64,000 nt of DNA from contig CAVOOW010000008.1 of NCBI GenBank assembly GCA_963697675.1, forward strand, positions 223,242 through 287,241, read 5' to 3'. The position numbers and the translations under genes were made by a program. Below, piece after piece: positions 36,196 to 44,998 of the stretch. This DNA is from CAVOOW01 sp963697675. GTDB taxonomy: Bacteria; Actinomycetota; Actinomycetes; JACCUZ01. Within the stretch, counting starts at the first letter, position 1, and the number at the start of each line of letters is the position of its first letter. Under the pieces are notes generated by a model. That model had not been told where the DNA came from. It saw only the letters and a list, made by a program, of their open reading frames with translations, and did not search any database.

Positions 36196-38993
36196 CGAGC
36201 GCACAGCGAGATGCGGACGCAGTTCCGAGGGTCGTCCGGCGGCCTCACCTGATCGAAGCACTCGACCGTGGCGACGGCGTGACCACCTTGGGGACCACGT
36301 CACCCGCAGTGCAGGGGCCACAGCGGATCTCCAGAGACGTTTCCGGCACCGGTGGCCTGCTCGACCGGAAGGATCTCCACCGGCTGCTCGATCGCGCTGT
36401 GACCAAACGTGTGACGGTCATTTCGGCGCCGCCAGGAACTGGGAAGACCTCGCTGTTGCGTGCCTGGGTCAACGGCCCTGGCCACCGTCGTCGAATCGCG
36501 TTCGTGACCGTGGAGCGCGACGAGAAGAGCGAGCAGCGGTTCTGGTGCGCCGTCTTGGACGCGGTCCGCAGTCCGCTGCGCTCGATTGAGCCTGGGCCAC
36601 CTCCTCCTGGGTCAACCGCTGCGCTCGATGTGGACCAGCTGGTCAACAGTGTCCTGTCGGAGGTGGCCGAGCACGGCGAACCAATCGTGCTGATCATCGA
36701 CGATCTCCATGAGCTGAGGTCAGCTGACGCCCTCAGGCAGCTCGAAGATGTTCTCGCCATTCTGCCGAGCTCTGCTCGCGTTGTGCTGTCGTCTCGCCGG
36801 GACCCGTCCATCAAGCTGCACCGGCTCAGGCTTGCCGACGATCTCGCCGAGATCCGGGCCGCAGACCTACAGTTCACCGAGCGCGAGACGCGGGAGCTGC
36901 TCGCTGGGGCGGCGATCAGGCTGTCCGACGACGGGGTGGCCGCGTTGTACCGACGCACCGAAGGTTGGGCGGCTGGCCTGCGTCTTGCGGTGATCTCGCT
37001 CAGTGGTCACCCAGATCCAGAACGCTTCGTTACAGAGTTCTCAGGCACTGACAGAGCTATCGGGGAATACCTGATGGCCGAGATGCTCGAACGCCACCCA
37101 TCAGACGTTCAGCGCATGCTTTTGCGCACCTCCCTCGTCGACAGGATGAACGGTGAACTCGCCGACCTGCTGGCGGGCCACTCGGGTTCGGAACGGATGC
37201 TGCTGGCACTGGAGGAGGCCAACGCGTTCGTCGTGTCGCTCGACGCGCAACGCACCTGGTTTCGCTACCACCAGCTTCTGGTCGACTTCCTCCGCCTGGA
37301 ACTGCGCCGGACGTTGGCCGATGAAGTTCCTGACCTCCACCGACGGGCGGCGCAGTGGTTCGTCAACCGCGGGGACGTCGTCGAGGCGGTGCGGCACCTG
37401 GTCGCCGCAGGCGACTGGCCGGATGCCGCGAGACTTGTCGCAGACCATTCGTTCAGGTGGGTGCTCGACGGGCAAGGGGGAACGATTCGTACGGTCCTGG
37501 AGGCATTTCCTGGGAGCGCAACAGTCGATCATCCTGACCTGGCGCTAGCTCACGCGGCAGCCGAACTCAACCAGGGGCGGATCGAGGAGGCGACTGCTCA
37601 GCTGGCGCTGGCGGAGACCCACGTCCAGAGCGCACCGCCGGTCCTCGGCCGCCGCCTGTCGGTCGCGATCGCGTCCCTGCGGCTGGCCCTAGCCCGGCGT
37701 AGTGGTCAATTCAGCGAAGTAGTCGAGCAAGTGAAACTGCTCGATGCTTCCATCGCAGACGCATCCAGCGAACCGACCGCGATGGGGAGTGAGCTAAGGG
37801 GGGTCGCACTGCTGAATCTCGGAATCGTTGAGACGTGGTCTGGGCGACTCGTCGACGCGGAACGGCACCTCTCGGAGGGAGCCACGCTCGCCCAGGCAAT
37901 CGGTCGGCCCTACCTGGAAGTCGCCTGCCGCGCTCATCAATGCTTCCCGTCAAAGCTGGTCTCGGTCGCGACGGCACGCGAACGCGCCCTGGAGGCGGTA
38001 ACCCTGGCAGAGCGCTATGGCTTGGACGACCGGCCGATACTGGCGCCCTCATACGGCGCGATCGGCGTCACCGCGATCTGGATGGGTCAGTTCGACGAGG
38101 GAGAGCGCTGGCTGCGCCGTGCGTGGGAGGTCGGCTCCGTACACGTAGACCCGGCCGCTGCCTTGCTTCTGCACTTGGGCACGGGGATGTTGCACGCCGG
38201 TCGCAGGCAGCATCGATCCGCGCTGGAGGAATTCGCAGCGGCCGCGCGGACGCAGTCACTGCTCACGGGGGTGCACTTTCTTGCTCCGCGCATTATCGGC
38301 TGGCTCGCGGCCACGCAAGCTCGCCTTGGGATGTCAGATGAGGCGCGGGTGACGCTGGCCGGATGCCCCGTCGAACCGGAGCGAATGGGAACAGGTGCCA
38401 TCTACAACGCGCGGGCGGCGATCTGCATGGCGGAGGGGGATCCCGCCACGGCGCTGGAGGTGCTCCGAGAGATTCGGGCCAGCACACCGCCGGCCGGCCC
38501 CGCGTTCATACACGTCGAAGCGCATCTGCTCGCGGGCATCGCTCAGCTGCGCCTGGGCGATCGACACGCCGCCGCCGCTGCTGCTGAGGCAGCGCTCTCA
38601 ACGGCCGAGCCGGACCGGCTGTTGTTCTCGTTTGCAATGCTTGACGCCGCGGAGCTCCTGGACGTGCTCTCGCACCACGAAACCGCCCATGCTGCCCTTC
38701 GCAGCGACATTGTCGATCTGTTGCAAGACACCTCGGCAGCGAGCACCGACCAAGAGTCGGCATCGCATTCGGAGCAGCTCAGCCCCAGCGAGCTACGCGT
38801 CCTGGGATATCTTCCGACGAACCTGACCCGGTCGGAGATCGCGCAAGCCCTGCACGTCTCGATCAACACGGTCAACACCCACATCCGCAACGTCTACACG
38901 AAGCTCGGTGCGGGTGATCGCTCTGCCGCCGTGCAACGCGCACGCCAGCTACGGCTCCTGTCCAACCGCCTGTCGCCGACAACGCCGAGGTAG
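36186..38993 (+). CDS. MalT-like LuxR regulator with P-loop ATPase domain
   Basis: A 935-residue STAND-type regulator. The N-terminal tail is followed by Walker A APPGTGKTSLL near residue 80, Walker B VLIIDDLHEL, and the MalT-type LSSRRDPSIKLHRLR and GWAAGLRLAVISL segments. A long TPR superhelix covers about 450-860. The C-terminal HTH is LSPSELRVLGYLPTN then SINTVNTHIRNVYTKLGA. It differs from the LAL next door in using the MalT-like ATPase layout. Gene start at 36186 (or ATG 36192). The two regulators are divergent, and flanking operons carry a common dyad. Confidence 0.87.
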   Translation: MSMTSAQRDADAVPRVVRRPHLIEALDRGDGVTTLGTTSPAVQGPQRISRDVSGTGGLLDRKDLHRLLDRAVTKRVTVISAPPGTGKTSLLRAWVNGPGHRRRIAFVTVERDEKSEQRFWCAVLDAVRSPLRSIEPGPPPPGSTAALDVDQLVNSVLSEVAEHGEPIVLIIDDLHELRSADALRQLEDVLAILPSSARVVLSSRRDPSIKLHRLRLADDLAEIRAADLQFTERETRELLAGAAIRLSDDGVAALYRRTEGWAAGLRLAVISLSGHPDPERFVTEFSGTDRAIGEYLMAEMLERHPSDVQRMLLRTSLVDRMNGELADLLAGHSGSERMLLALEEANAFVVSLDAQRTWFRYHQLLVDFLRLELRRTLADEVPDLHRRAAQWFVNRGDVVEAVRHLVAAGDWPDAARLVADHSFRWVLDGQGGTIRTVLEAFPGSATVDHPDLALAHAAAELNQGRIEEATAQLALAETHVQSAPPVLGRRLSVAIASLRLALARRSGQFSEVVEQVKLLDASIADASSEPTAMGSELRGVALLNLGIVETWSGRLVDAERHLSEGATLAQAIGRPYLEVACRAHQCFPSKLVSVATARERALEAVTLAERYGLDDRPILAPSYGAIGVTAIWMGQFDEGERWLRRAWEVGSVHVDPAAALLLHLGTGMLHAGRRQHRSALEEFAAAARTQSLLTGVHFLAPRIIGWLAATQARLGMSDEARVTLAGCPVEPERMGTGAIYNARAAICMAEGDPATALEVLREIRASTPPAGPAFIHVEAHLLAGIAQLRLGDRHAAAAAAEAALSTAEPDRLLFSFAMLDAAELLDVLSHHETAHAALRSDIVDLLQDTSAASTDQESASHSEQLSPSELRVLGYLPTNLTRSEIAQALHVSINTVNTHIRNVYTKLGAGDRSAAVQRARQLRLLSNRLSPTTPR

Positions 38994-39010
38994 GGCCCCG
39001 AGGTGGGCAA

Positions 39011-39027
39011 TCACCAGATTCCGGCGT
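39011..39027. promoter_or_regulatory. degenerate copy of the 17-bp dyad
   Basis: TCACCAGATTCCGGCGT keeps the left arm TCACCAGAT exactly as at 32757, but the right arm has two changes from GGTGA. Its centre is 44 bases before the GTG of the small gene at 39063, the same distance as the dyad before the next gene. The matched spacing is the main reason to keep it. Confidence 0.4.
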
Positions 39028-39062
39028 AGCCAACCCAGTAGGTCGGGCAGCACGATCATGCC

Positions 39063-39272
39063 GTGGCCGCACGGCCGGGCTTGTACACGATCCGGATTAG
39101 GGGTCGGCTCGGAGCTACCGCTCTGTCTGCCTTCCCCACGATGGTGTCTGAGTTGAAGGGCAACGAAACCGTGCTCACCGGCTGGCTGGAGGACCGTTCC
39201 GCGGTATTCGGCGTCCTTGCACAGATCGAAGGGCTCGGCCTGGAGCTTCTCGAGTTCTGCCAGCTCGACTAG
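39063..39272 (+). CDS. small hypothetical protein (actinobacterial)
   Basis: A 69-residue protein starting at GTG. The sequence has a beta strand (YTIRIRGRLG), a conserved-looking ETVLTGWLEDRSAVFGVLA segment and a terminal IEGLGLELLEFCQL helix/strand. It resembles short actinobacterial proteins of unknown role with a T-x-L-x-G-x-[VL]-x-D-x-[AS]-x-[LF]-x-G-[VL]-L-x-[RQ]-[IL] pattern, which often sit next to regulators or oxidoreductases. It has its own candidate dyad 44 bases upstream and lies between the MalT-like regulator and an esterase-like gene. Confidence 0.55.
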   Translation: MAARPGLYTIRIRGRLGATALSAFPTMVSELKGNETVLTGWLEDRSAVFGVLAQIEGLGLELLEFCQLD

Positions 39273-39299
39273 GGCCCCAGAATCCGTGTCGGGCGGAAA

Positions 39300-39316
39300 T
39301 CACCATCATCCGGTGA
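39300..39316. promoter_or_regulatory. 17-bp dyad operator, TCACC-N7-GGTGA type
   Basis: TCACCATCATCCGGTGA, with 5-bp perfect outer arms and the same total length as the other copies. Centred 44 bases before the ATG of the alpha/beta hydrolase at 39352, where a promoter-proximal activator site would be expected. Confidence 0.55.
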
Positions 39317-39351
39317 GGACGGCTCACCAGGGTCACGGTCACCGTGGGCAG

Positions 39352-40269
39352 ATGAGCAAAGACCAGCAACTCCAGCTAGATGCGATCCTGCGCCAGGGCG
39401 GGCTCGACACGAGCGCTGATGTCCCGACACTGCGGGCGGCGTTCAGTGACCTGATGGCCGCGGTGCCGGTGGCTCCCGACGTGAAGCAGAGTCCGGTTGA
39501 GATCGGCGGTGTCGCTGGCATCGAGGTCACCATCGAGGGCAACCGATCCGACAACGTGATCCTCTATTTTCATGGGGGTGTCTACGTCATCGGCTCTGCG
39601 GCCGCGACCGTTTCGCTGGTGGGCGATCTGGTTCGGCGGACGGGTTTCAGGGCCGTCACGCTCGACTACCGACTAGCTCCCGAGCACCCATATCCAGCCG
39701 CAGTCGAAGACGCTCGCGCCGCATACGTTGGGCTACTCGACCAAGGCGTTGACCCGGCTCAGATCGCGCTCGCGGGCGAGTCGGCGGGAGGCGGGTTGGC
39801 AATGGCCTTGCTCCTCGCCCTACGAGAAGCCAGCCTGCCCCTGCCCTCGTGTGCGTATCTGCTGTCGCCCTACGTCGACCTGACTTTGTCGGGCGAGACA
39901 CTCGCCGGGAAGCAGGCGGTCGACCCGCTTCTCACCCCCGACGGGCTCCGGGCTCGCGTTCCGGACTATGTGGGGGATGCAGACGCCTCCGACCCCAATG
40001 TCAGCCCGGTGTTCGGCGATCTGCAGGATCTGCCGCCGCTTCTCATCCAGGTTGGTTCCCACGAGGTCCTCCTCAGCGACGCCCTTCGTCTCGCCGCCCG
40101 AGCAGCCATCTTCGATGTCCCGGTCACGCTTGAAGTCACCCCCGGCGTGCCGCACGTCTTCCAGGCCTATTCGGGCCTGCTCGATGAGGCAGGAACGGCA
40201 CTCGACCGAGCCTCGGAGTTTGTGATGTCACAACTCGCCCACATGCCGAGGCATGCCCAAACAGCCTGA
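39352..40269 (+). CDS. HSL-family alpha/beta hydrolase (esterase/lipase)
   Basis: A 305-residue hydrolase of the hormone-sensitive-lipase group: oxyanion HGG in ILYFHGGVYVIG, LDYRLAPEHPYPAAV, nucleophile Ser in AGESAGGGLA, Asp in IQVGSHEVLLSDALRL and His in PGVPHVFQAY. The Met at 39352 is chosen because homologous sequence begins just after it (MSKDQQLQL). Followed after 70 bases by an MFS gene and a Ddn-like gene. It is probably the entry enzyme that removes an ester group from an exogenous compound. Confidence 0.88.
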   Translation: MSKDQQLQLDAILRQGGLDTSADVPTLRAAFSDLMAAVPVAPDVKQSPVEIGGVAGIEVTIEGNRSDNVILYFHGGVYVIGSAAATVSLVGDLVRRTGFRAVTLDYRLAPEHPYPAAVEDARAAYVGLLDQGVDPAQIALAGESAGGGLAMALLLALREASLPLPSCAYLLSPYVDLTLSGETLAGKQAVDPLLTPDGLRARVPDYVGDADASDPNVSPVFGDLQDLPPLLIQVGSHEVLLSDALRLAARAAIFDVPVTLEVTPGVPHVFQAYSGLLDEAGTALDRASEFVMSQLAHMPRHAQTA

Positions 40270-40338
40270 CCCGCCGATTCGCACCTGAACGATCGCGGAT
40301 CCAGCGCAGGTGCGTCTAGATCCTGAGGAGAGAGTCAG

Positions 40339-41823
40339 ATGACCGAAAACCGACTCAGGTCGTTCGAGGAGACCGTCGAGGAACTACCCAGCCGCCGGTG
40401 GTGGGCCCTGGCGGTCATCGCGATCGCTCAACTCATGGTGGTGCTCGATGGCACCGTCGTCACCATCGCGCTGCCCTCAGCGCAGCGCGACCTGAATATC
40501 TCGAATGCCGATCGTCAGTGGGCGATCACCGCCTACACCCTCGCATTCGGTGGCCTGCTGCTGCTGGGTGGTCGGATCGCCGACTACCAGGGCCGGAAGC
40601 TGGCCTTCCTGATCGGGCTAGTCGGGTTCGCCGCAGCGTCGACACTCGGCGGTGCGGCGCAAAACGGGCCGACACTCTTCGCCGCCCGGGCGCTCCAGGG
40701 TGGGTTCGCGGCGCTGCTCGCGCCCGCTGCCTTGTCACTGATCACGGTGACCTTCACCGAGGTCAAGGAGCGATCTCGGGCGTTCGCCGTCTACGGCGCC
40801 ATCTCAGGAGCTGGCGCCGCCATCGGCTTGATCCTAGGCGGCGCGCTGACCGAGTACGCGTCGTGGCGCTGGTGCCTGCTGATCAATGTGCCGATCGCGA
40901 TTGTGGCATTCGTTGGGGGCACAATCCTGGTCACCGAGAGCAAGTCCGGGGGCGGGAGCTCCTACGACATCCCCGGTGCGATCCTCGGCACGGCCGGGCT
41001 CGTCGCCCTCGTCTACGGATTCACCGAAGCCGCCAAGCCCGGTGTCGGCTGGCGCTCGGTGGAGACCATCAGCTGGCTCGTGGGCGCCGGCATCTTGCTG
41101 GTGGCGTTCTTGCTCGTCGAGTTGCGTTCGGCGAGCCCGCTGTTGCCGATGCGGGTGGTGCTCGATCGCAATCGGGGCGGCTCATACCTTGCCTCGCTGC
41201 TGGTCTTCGCCGGGATGTTCGCCATGTTCCTGTTCCTGAGCTACTACCTCCAGTACAACCTGGGCTACAGCGCACTCAAGACGGGGATCGCCGTCCTGCC
41301 GTTCAGCGCTGGCGTCATCGTCACGTCCGGCGTGGTGTCGACCCTGCTGCCACGCACCGGACCCAAGCTGCTCATGCTGATCGGGCTCGCGATGGCGGCG
41401 ATCGGTCTGGCCACCTTCACCTCCATCTCAGACACCAGCAGCTGGGTTACCACCGTTCTGCCGGGAGAGCTATTGATGAGCGTCGGTCTGGCGCTGGTCT
41501 TGGTTCCGCTCTCAAACCTCGCGCTGACCGGAGTAGGCGACGACGACGCGGGAGTCGCAAGCGCGGTACTCAACTCGACCCAGCAGGTCGGCGGATCCTT
41601 GGGCACCTCGCTGCTCAACACGTTCTACGCGAGTGCGGTCACCTCCTATGTCGTGGCCCATCACCTGTCACCGTCCGCGTTCAACCCGACCGCCGCGATC
41701 CACGGCTATCACGTCGCGTTCTGGATCGGGGCGGGGCTGATCGCCGCGGCGTTCGTAGCCATCCTGGTCTTGGTCACTGCCGGCAAGGACAACACCCCCA
41801 CGCAGCCCGTCGTACAGGCATGA
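40339..41823 (+). CDS. EmrB/QacA-type (DHA2) MFS exporter
   Basis: A 494-residue, 14-helix transporter. Helix 1 motif D1-like LDGTVVTIALPSAQRDL, motif A GGRIADYQGRK, and motif C GAISGAGAAIGLILGGALTEY are all clear. The C-terminal half has the SALKTGIAVLPFSAGVIV and STQQVGGSLGTSLLNTF signatures. GAGGAGAGAG precedes the ATG. Its stop overlaps the start of the following gene by ATGA. Drug or pathway-intermediate efflux is likely. Confidence 0.9.
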   Translation: MTENRLRSFEETVEELPSRRWWALAVIAIAQLMVVLDGTVVTIALPSAQRDLNISNADRQWAITAYTLAFGGLLLLGGRIADYQGRKLAFLIGLVGFAAASTLGGAAQNGPTLFAARALQGGFAALLAPAALSLITVTFTEVKERSRAFAVYGAISGAGAAIGLILGGALTEYASWRWCLLINVPIAIVAFVGGTILVTESKSGGGSSYDIPGAILGTAGLVALVYGFTEAAKPGVGWRSVETISWLVGAGILLVAFLLVELRSASPLLPMRVVLDRNRGGSYLASLLVFAGMFAMFLFLSYYLQYNLGYSALKTGIAVLPFSAGVIVTSGVVSTLLPRTGPKLLMLIGLAMAAIGLATFTSISDTSSWVTTVLPGELLMSVGLALVLVPLSNLALTGVGDDDAGVASAVLNSTQQVGGSLGTSLLNTFYASAVTSYVVAHHLSPSAFNPTAAIHGYHVAFWIGAGLIAAAFVAILVLVTAGKDNTPTQPVVQA

Positions 41824-42251
41824 CCGAGACGTCCTCCGATTGGAACGCGAGCACGATCGTAGAGTTCCGAGCCAACGAGGGCCGCGTCGGCGGCCCCTTC
41901 GAAGGCGCGCCGATCGTTCTGGTGCACCACCGCGGTCGCACAAGCGGCCGCGAGTACGTCAACCCGTTGATGTACCTCCCGCATGACGCGGACGACAACA
42001 TCATCTATGTGTTCGCGACCAAGGGGGGCGCTCCCACAGACCCCGACTGGTACGACAACCTAGTTGCCGCTGGCGAGGGCAGCGTCGAACGCCGAACCGA
42101 GTCCTACAAGATCACAGTCCGCGACGTGACTGGGGCCGAACGCGACCGCCTCTACGCCAAGCAAGCTGGTCTCTACCCCGGCTTCGCCCAGTACGAGCGA
42201 CAAACGAAAGGCATCCGAACCATCCCCGTTCTCGAGCTCACGCGCGCGTAA
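41820..42251 (+). CDS. Ddn-like nitroreductase-family (F420-type split barrel) protein
   Basis: A 143-residue split-barrel protein of the deazaflavin-dependent nitroreductase family. The pattern is IVEFRANEGRVGGPFEGAPI, VHHRGRTSGREYVNPLMYL, FATKGGAPTDPDWYDNL and a terminal IPVLEL. Members such as mycobacterial Ddn use reduced F420 to reduce quinones, enones or nitro compounds. Start overlaps the MFS stop (ATGA), so the reductase is made together with the exporter. Confidence 0.85.
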   Translation: MTETSSDWNASTIVEFRANEGRVGGPFEGAPIVLVHHRGRTSGREYVNPLMYLPHDADDNIIYVFATKGGAPTDPDWYDNLVAAGEGSVERRTESYKITVRDVTGAERDRLYAKQAGLYPGFAQYERQTKGIRTIPVLELTRA

Positions 42252-42297
42252 CCCGCGTCGGCGGCTTTCTGTCCTCGGTGCAGAAGCAGGACGTGGC

Positions 42298-42804
42298 TCA
42301 GGGCCGTTTCTGGCCAAGAGTCGGGCGATCATCCGTTGATGATCGCAAGGCGTCGCCGGCTTGGGCGAGGCGCTGAAGCAAGGAACCCAACGTGCGGGTC
42401 TCCTCGGTGGTGAGGTGGTCGAACGCGCGCCGGCGGACACTTCGCAGGTGATGGGGCCAGGCACGTCGGAGAGCGGACATGCCGGTCCTCGTCAGGGCCG
42501 CGAATGTGTTACGTCCGTCCCCGGAACCAGCACCTGGTCGTCGTTCGACGAAACCGGCCCTGGCCATCGCGTCGATGACCCGTGAGATCCGACTCGGTGA
42601 CAAGCTCGTTCGATCGGCCAGCTCGGACATCCGAAGCTGCCGATCGGATGCCTCTGACAGGTGCATCAAGACTGAGTACTCGGTCGAGCTCAGCCCGCAG
42701 GAGCGCTGAAGATCTTCATCAAGGGCCGGACGCAAGGTGAACACGAGTCGCATCAAGCTGCGCCACACGAGTTCCTCGTCGTCGTTCAACGGAAGATCTG
42801 CCAC
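42298..42804 (-). CDS. MarR-family transcriptional regulator
   Basis: About 168 residues. N-terminal helix WRSLMRLVFTLRPAL, the winged HTH with LSSTEYSVLMHLSE, LRMSELADRTSLSPSRISRVIDAM and the wing FVERRPGAGSGDGRNTFAALT, then a dimerisation helix FDHLTTEETRTLGSLLQRLA. The GTG at 42804 fits the family start; the frame stays open to 42879. It is divergent from the metallo-beta-lactamase operon, and a perfect dyad lies between them. The MarR protein is therefore an alternative candidate for the dyad's binder. Confidence 0.82.
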   Translation of the reverse strand: MADLPLNDDEELVWRSLMRLVFTLRPALDEDLQRSCGLSSTEYSVLMHLSEASDRQLRMSELADRTSLSPSRISRVIDAMARAGFVERRPGAGSGDGRNTFAALTRTGMSALRRAWPHHLRSVRRRAFDHLTTEETRTLGSLLQRLAQAGDALRSSTDDRPTLGQKRP

Positions 42805-42886
42805 CCCACCAGCCTGCCGTACGGATGGTGACCGCAGTGGCACCCGAAGCCGCTGAGTCAGCGTGAGCCCGTCGCGCACCCGCAGA

Positions 42887-42903
42887 TCACCGGATTCCGG
42901 TGA
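42887..42903. promoter_or_regulatory. 17-bp dyad operator, perfect palindrome
   Basis: TCACCGGATTCCGGTGA, with 8-bp arms around one central T. Its centre is 69 bases before the ATG at 42964, close to the 72 seen at the cysteine-hydrolase operon, and about 91 bases before the divergent MarR gene. Confidence 0.65.
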
Positions 42904-42963
42904 CGACCTCTCACCCTCCCAGCAGCGAGCCTGAGAGCCCCGATCGGTGCAGAACTTAAGGAA

Positions 42964-43218
42964 GTGAAGAGCATGGCGTCATCGAGTCCTGCGGACAGCA
43001 CCCAGCAACTGCCGGACTATCTGCCGGTGTCCGAAGGGGCTCTGGGTCCCGCCCTTAACGAGCAGGGCTACTTTGTCGGTCGCGTCGAGCGCAACCTGTT
43101 CTGGGTCCCGGACGGCACCTACCAGTCGGCGTTTCTCGCGACGCGCGACGGGGTGGTTCTGTTCGACGCACCGCCGACCATCGGTCACCTGGGCACTGGC
43201 TCGCAGGTGCACCCGTGA
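42964..43218 (+). pseudogene. internally deleted metallo-beta-lactamase-fold hydrolase (copy A)
   Basis: An 84-residue protein. Residues 16-76 match the N-terminal part of copy B at 43936 (ALGPA.N.QGYFVGRVERN, then DGVVLFDAPPTIGH). They are followed at once by LGTGSQVHP, which matches the last residues of copy B (LGVGSQVHP). About 235 residues, including the HxHxDH zinc site, are missing in frame. Copy A also lacks the Tat signal of copy B. Its stop overlaps the SDR start as GTGA, exactly as copy B overlaps the aldo-keto reductase. It is probably inactive as an enzyme but kept for coupling, or made by a recent deletion. Confidence 0.7.
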
Positions 43219-43898
43219 GCGAGCGGGTGGCGATCCTGGCCGGTGCGGGAGGAGAGCTCGGCCGGGCGACGGCGCAGAAGCTGGCCGCCGCCGGGTTCAC
43301 GGTGGTCGGGATCGACCGCAACGAGGACGGGCTCAAGCAGTTGCCCGAGGGCACCCGGTACGAGGTGGGGGATCCGACCGATCCGGCCGGTGGCCAGGAG
43401 CATCGTCGATCGGATCGCGGACGAGGTCGGTCCGCCCGAAGTTCTGGTCAACACCATCGGCACCTACCACCTGGGCGAGGCGCTCGACGCGACGCCGGAG
43501 GACCTGCGGCTCATGATCGACGTCAACGCGGGCACCGCGCTGTGGCTGACCCAGGCCGTGGCGCCGTACATGCGGGAACGTGGCACGGGCGCCATCGTGC
43601 ATGTGGCCGCCCGTCCGGGTCTGGAACCGACCGCCGGGATGGCCACCTACAGCGTCAGCAAGGCGGCCCTGGTCCACCTCATCCGTGTGCTCGACCTGGA
43701 GCTGCGCCCGCTCGGGATCCGGGTCAACGCGGTCGCGCCGGAGCATCATCGACACCGCCAAGAACCGGCCGTACCTGCCGTCCCGAGGTGCTGGCACACG
43801 CGGTCTCGCCGGAGGCGATCGCCGACGTCATCGTCTACCTCGTCAGTGACGCCGCATCGCCGGTCAGCGGCGCGGTCGTACCGACCTACGGCGCCTGA
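43215..43898 (+). CDS. SDR-family oxidoreductase (three small frameshifts)
   Basis: Removing single bases near 43394, 43742 and 43783 gives exactly 226 residues. The enzyme has a variant cofactor motif (AGAGGELGRATAQKL), Asp at the end of strand 2 (GIDRNEDGL, suggesting NAD(H)), VNTIGTYHLGEAL, and the intact YxxxK (TYSVSKAALVH) with IRVNAVAP. The C-terminus ends AASPVSGAVVPTYGA. Starts with GTG overlapping the stop of the deleted hydrolase copy A. Redox step of the duplicated hydrolase/oxidoreductase module. Confidence 0.78.
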   Translation: MSERVAILAGAGGELGRATAQKLAAAGFTVVGIDRNEDGLKQLPEGTRYEVGDPTDPAGGQEHRRSDRGRGRSARSSGQHHRHLPPGRGARRDAGGPAAHDRRQRGHRAVADPGRGAVHAGTWHGRHRACGRPSGSGTDRRDGHLQRQQGGPGPPHPCARPGAAPARDPGQRGRAGASSTPPRTGRTCRPEVLAHAVSPEAIADVIVYLVSDAASPVSGAVVPTYGA

Positions 43899-43935
43899 CA
43901 GTCCCCCACTCGTCGGACACCTGGAAAGGACGACC

Positions 43936-44998
43936 ATGTCATCCACCCCCGCCACGAACCGCCGTTCGTTCCTCGCGCGCGGCGCGGCGCTCGCGGCCGT
44001 CCCCGCGATCGCCACAGTGGCCGGGGGGTCCTCGCCGAGCCAGCCTCGGCCGACGACACGTTGCCCGACTACGCACCGATACCGCCGTCCGCACTGGGCC
44101 CGGCCGTCAACGCGCAGGGCTACTTCGTCGGGCGGGTGGAGAGGAACCTGTACTGGGTCACCGACGGCACCTACCAGGCGGCGTTCCTGACGACCAAGGA
44201 CGGGGTGGTGCTGTTCGACGCACCCCCGACGCATCGGGCACAACCTGCAGCGCGCCATCGACCAGATCGCGGCCGACAACGGCGTGTCCAACAAGGTGAC
44301 GCACATCGTCTACTCCCACCACCACGCCGACCACCTCGGCGCCTCGTCACTGTTCGGCCGCCACGTGGTCCGGGTCGGCCACGTCGAGACCAAGCGGTTG
44401 CTGGCCCGGGACAACGACCCGACCCGGCCGGTGCCCGACGTCACCTTCGAGACCCACCACACGCTGCGCGTCGGCGGGGAGCGGATCGACCTGGCGTGGC
44501 ACGGCACCAACCACACGCCGGACAACATCTACATCCACCTCCCGGACCACGACACGCTCATGCTGGTCGACATCAACCTGCCCGGCTGGGTGCCGTTCGA
44601 CAGCTTCAACCTCAACGAGGACGTGCCCGGCTCCATCGCCGCCCCCGCCAAGGCCCTGGCCTACCCGTGGAAGCACTTCATCGGCGGCCACATGGGTCGG
44701 CTGGGCACCCGCGCACGACATGGTCGTCTACCAGCAGTACGTGACCGACCTCATCGACGGCGTCAAGAAGGCCCTGACGGCGGTCGATCCGACCCCGTTC
44801 TTCGCCAAGTACGGCAACAACTCCTGGGCCGCGGTCAAGACCTACCAGGACGCGCAGGTCGACTACGCGGCCGCGCCGGTCATCAAGAAGTACACCGGCG
44901 TGCTCGCCGCCGCCGACGTCTACACCGCCAGCACCGCGTTCATCATCCTCGAATCGATCCGCCTCGACCTCGGCGTCGGCTCACAGGTCCATCCGTGA
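43936..44998 (+). CDS. Tat-exported metallo-beta-lactamase-fold hydrolase (copy B; three frameshifts)
   Basis: Repair of three indels (a missing G in a G run near 44028, an extra base near 44232, one near 44712) yields exactly 353 residues. A twin-arginine signal (NRRSFLARGAALAAVPA) is followed by the same QGYFVGRVERN segment as copy A. The zinc motif is SHHHADHLG, with further ligands in GTNHTPDNIYIHL, DINLPGW and GGHMGR. The long C-terminal helical region ends LGVGSQVHP. The stop overlaps the GTG of the aldo-keto reductase. The family includes lactonases and various esterase-like hydrolases; the substrate is unknown. Confidence 0.8.

Noticed and set aside
40270..40338. GCACCTG...CAGGTGC inverted repeat before the MFS exporter as another copy of the 17-bp dyad
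   Set aside because: The arms differ from TCACC/GGTGA and the spacing is about twice as long; the exporter can be read from the hydrolase promoter upstream.
40398..42251. Long open frame of 617 codons overlapping the MFS exporter
   Set aside because: Only its last 143 codons (41820-42251) are the real Ddn-like protein; the rest is an off-frame reading of the transporter gene.
43580..43849. Separate small gene within the SDR region
   Set aside because: It is just the third frame of the same SDR, needed only because of two neighbouring indels; about a dozen of its residues belong to the enzyme.
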